Shown: positions 7,266 to 8,853 of the stretch, piece by piece
How positions within the stretch are numbered: the stretch's first letter is position 1
Layout of the letters: each line of letters starts with the position of its first letter
Assembly: GCA_910588315.1 (NCBI GenBank)
Contig: CAJUQF010000062.1
Span: 1-8,853 of the forward strand
Direction: 5' to 3'
From: an uncultured Christensenellaceae bacterium
GTDB lineage: Bacteria > Bacillota > Clostridia > Christensenellales > Pumilibacteraceae
Length of the DNA: 8,853 bases
Notes under the pieces: model-generated
Told to the model about the DNA's origin: nothing
What the model saw: the letters and a program-made list of their open reading frames with translations, nothing else
The model's database searches: none
Position numbers and translations under genes: made by a program

Positions 7266-7291
7266 ACATTTAATACAAGGTAAGGAGCGAT

Positions 7292-8059
7292 ATGATGAAC
7301 ACTTTTCGTAGGATAATATCCGCAGTATTATTATTGATATCAATGTCCATACTATCGGCATGCGGAAACGACGACGTCAAAGAAGTCGACAGGCTGGATG
7401 GCGCGCCCGATCCCGACAAGATCGTGTCCGAGACGATCACGTACGAGCAGTGGCGCGACGCGTTCGATTTCGAATCGGTCACCAATGCGTCCGTTCGATT
7501 TTACAGAGAGATACACGATTCGGAACTGACAATAATAGAAACGCACGTGTTTAAAGTGGACGGCGACAAGACTTATTCCAAACAGCGTGCGCGCGGCGAA
7601 GACGAAATGATAGGCTACGGCTTAAAGGTCGACGACGAGACTTACTATTCGTATATCTACGAAAAAAGGCTGAACGGCTGGTATAAAGCTTACGGTGTGG
7701 ATATGCCGGATGTCATGCTGACGTTTGCCGAGATCATGGGCGACGAGCTCAGCTTCGAGGACGACGGGGAAAAAGAACTCCCGCAGCTTTACGAGAAGTT
7801 TTCGTTCTCGGACGGCGCGTACATCGCCGAACTCGACATGTATTCTTCGTATGTCGAGGAGGACGAACCCTGGGCGATCGTGCCGGCAAAAGTCACGGTC
7901 AAGATCGTCGACGGCTCGTTTTTGTATTATGAGGTCACCGCGGAAAGCGGCGGCGTAAAGATAATCCAGTCCGTGGAAGTGTTCGACGTCGGAACAACGC
8001 AATTGACATTGCCCGACACCAAATTCGACGCGACCCAGTATCAACAACAGGAATGGTAA
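7292..8059 (+). CDS. Putative lipoprotein of unknown function
   Basis: The protein is 255 residues, with a basic start (MMNTFRR), a hydrophobic core and a lipobox LSAC with the modified cysteine at 24. It should be lipid-anchored on the outer face of the membrane, with a ~232-residue mature part. The rest is acidic, has no further cysteine and no membrane segment. It alternates short polar and aromatic stretches (for example ETYYSYIYEKRLNGWYKAY around 115-133), which suggests a beta-rich fold, perhaps LolA/LppX-like. That is a guess from pattern, not a recognised family. A segment TYEQWRDAFDFESVTNASVR after the anchor resembles the opening of hypothetical clostridial lipoproteins as I recall them. 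AAGGAG (7282-7287) lies four bases before the first ATG and seven before the second (7295), so the second may be the true start. It is followed after 13 bases by the flavin reductase-rubredoxin gene, so the two are likely cotranscribed. Confidence 0.85.
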   Translation: MMNTFRRIISAVLLLISMSILSACGNDDVKEVDRLDGAPDPDKIVSETITYEQWRDAFDFESVTNASVRFYREIHDSELTIIETHVFKVDGDKTYSKQRARGEDEMIGYGLKVDDETYYSYIYEKRLNGWYKAYGVDMPDVMLTFAEIMGDELSFEDDGEKELPQLYEKFSFSDGAYIAELDMYSSYVEEDEPWAIVPAKVTVKIVDGSFLYYEVTAESGGVKIIQSVEVFDVGTTQLTLPDTKFDATQYQQQEW

Positions 8060-8072
8060 ACAAGGAGACAGC

Positions 8073-8853
8073 ATGGATAAAAAAATATTGCAAAAACTTT
8101 CGTACGGTGTGTACATCGTCACGACATGGCACGACGGCAACCCGGCAGGCTGCATTGCGAACAGCATCATGCAGGTGACTAACGAACCCGCAACGTTCGC
8201 CGTCAGTATCAATCACGATAATTTTACTAACGAATGTATAAAAAAATCTGGCAAGTTCGCCATAAACGTACTTTCGGAAACCACGCCGCCGTCGCTTATC
8301 GGCACGTTTGGGTTTAAATCTTCGCGCGATACCGATAAGTTCGCCGGACTCGACTATTCGGTCAAATCGCGCCTGCCCGTGATCGCGGATACCTGCGGCT
8401 ATATCGTTTGCGACGTGATAAACACGATGGAAAGCTCGACGCACACCGTCTTTCTCGGCGAACTCAGAGACGCCGGGACGTTCGGCAACAAAGCGCAAAT
8501 GACTTACGACTTTTATCATAAGGTCATAAAGGGCAGCGCGCCCAAGACCGCGCCGACGTATACGGAAGATCGTCAATCGGACGGCGATAGTAAAGTCGTC
8601 AAGAAGTACAAATGCGAAGTGTGCGGATACGTTTACGAAGGGGAAGAGCTGCCCGCCGATTACGTCTGCCCGATATGCGGCGTTGGGCCGGAACACTTCA
8701 CTGAGATCACGGAACCCGCGTCCGAAAGTAAAAAGACCGCGCCTGTAGAAAAAACGGCAAGTCAAAATACTTCGGAACAAAAACCTGTCAAGAAATTTAA
8801 ATGCGAAGTGTGCGGATACGTTTACGAAGGGGAAGAGCTGCCCGCCGATTACG
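8073..8853 (+). CDS. Flavin reductase-rubredoxin fusion (Hrb-like), C-terminus cut by window edge
   Basis: This is 260 codons of an unfinished gene. Residues 1-~155 look like the FMN-binding split-barrel flavin reductase domain (LSYGVYIVTTW at 9-19, SIMQVTNEPATFAVSI at 31-46, GKFAINVLSE at 60-69, GTFGFKSSRDTDKF at 77-90). A charged linker leads to a short rubredoxin at ~178-212 with CEVCGY (181-186) and CPICG (199-203), four cysteines for one iron. A Ser/Thr/Lys/Pro-rich linker follows, then a second rubredoxin begins (CEVCGY 244-249) and the window ends. The design matches the high-molecular-weight rubredoxin (Hrb) of Moorella, which passes electrons from NADH to a flavodiiron protein that reduces oxygen or NO. 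That partner is not in the window. AAGGAG lies five bases before the ATG. Two rubredoxins rather than one is the odd feature. Confidence 0.9.
   Translation, partial: MDKKILQKLSYGVYIVTTWHDGNPAGCIANSIMQVTNEPATFAVSINHDNFTNECIKKSGKFAINVLSETTPPSLIGTFGFKSSRDTDKFAGLDYSVKSRLPVIADTCGYIVCDVINTMESSTHTVFLGELRDAGTFGNKAQMTYDFYHKVIKGSAPKTAPTYTEDRQSDGDSKVVKKYKCEVCGYVYEGEELPADYVCPICGVGPEHFTEITEPASESKKTAPVEKTASQNTSEQKPVKKFKCEVCGYVYEGEELPADY
8598..8664 (+). repeat. Rubredoxin-coding direct repeat, copy 1
   Basis: This matches 8787-8853 at 64 of 67 bases, an offset of 189 bases or 63 codons. From 8610 to 8664 the match is exact for 55 bases. It encodes VKKYKCEVCGYVYEGEELPADY. Identity at third codon positions points to a very recent duplication or ongoing gene conversion. 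Confidence 0.9.
8787..8853 (+). repeat. Rubredoxin-coding direct repeat, copy 2, running to the window end
   Basis: This is the second copy, with three differences just before the first cysteine codon (it encodes VKKFKC rather than VKKYKC). The exact part covers 8799-8853, so the sequence stops after exactly 55 identical bases. How far the repeat goes on is unknown. Confidence 0.9.

Larger units (their letters stand above)
7145..7291. promoter_or_regulatory. Divergent promoter region between the activase and the lipoprotein
   Basis: This 147-base AT-rich spacer carries one strong promoter for each direction. Their -35 boxes are 33 bases apart, back to back, with a TTGAC/GTCAA dyad and an AAAATTTT palindrome (7223-7230) between. 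Such closeness would let one regulator affect both sides, but none is encoded here. Confidence 0.7.

Noticed and set aside
7935..8780. 281-residue minus-strand frame opposite the flavin reductase-rubredoxin gene
   Set aside because: The plus strand carries clear rubredoxin cysteine motifs and a good ribosome site. The minus frame is its shadow.

Overview
The window looks like a piece of an anaerobic, Gram-positive-type (Clostridia-like) chromosome or metagenomic contig. The evidence is strong AAGGAG/GGAGG ribosome binding sites, canonical sigma-A promoters, a LSAC lipoprotein signal, a ~1400-residue 2-hydroxyacyl-CoA dehydratase activase fusion, and a flavin reductase-rubredoxin fusion of the kind found in strict anaerobes. 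Placement below class level is not possible from the sequence alone. I see no phage, transposase, CRISPR or RNA genes.

Layout. The left three genes lie on the minus strand. At 7142-1 they read: a giant BadF/HgdC-type activase (2906-7144), adenylosuccinate synthetase purA (1345-2628), and the first 382 residues of an ABC exporter (1-1146), cut by the window edge just after Walker A. On the right, a divergent plus-strand pair starts at 7292: a small unrecognised lipoprotein (7292-8059), then 13 bases later a flavin reductase-rubredoxin protein (8073 to the window end, cut in a second rubredoxin domain). The two groups are fired from back-to-back promoters in the 147-base spacer 7145-7291. Both promoters show TTGACA boxes and 17-base spacers.

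The spacers are more unusual than the genes. Between the activase and purA there are three direct copies, about 102 bases apart, of a repeat. Its third copy forms the last ~14 codons and the stop of the activase. The other two copies encode nearly the same peptide tail and stop out of context. Between purA and the ABC exporter, a 157-base stretch is bounded by inverted AGAT(C/T)TCTC ends and resembles a small palindromic, non-autonomous repeat. At the right edge, the second rubredoxin copy matches the first exactly for 55 bases and then the sequence stops. That is what a short-read assembly break in a repeat would look like, so the true number of rubredoxin domains is uncertain.

Functional reading. 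purA is core purine synthesis and the ABC exporter is generic. The activase and the flavin reductase-rubredoxin both belong to low-potential electron transfer in anaerobes, but nothing in the window shows they act together. I do not find a clearly new multi-gene system. The best leads are the gene-end repeat family, the expandable rubredoxin array, and the orphan activase.
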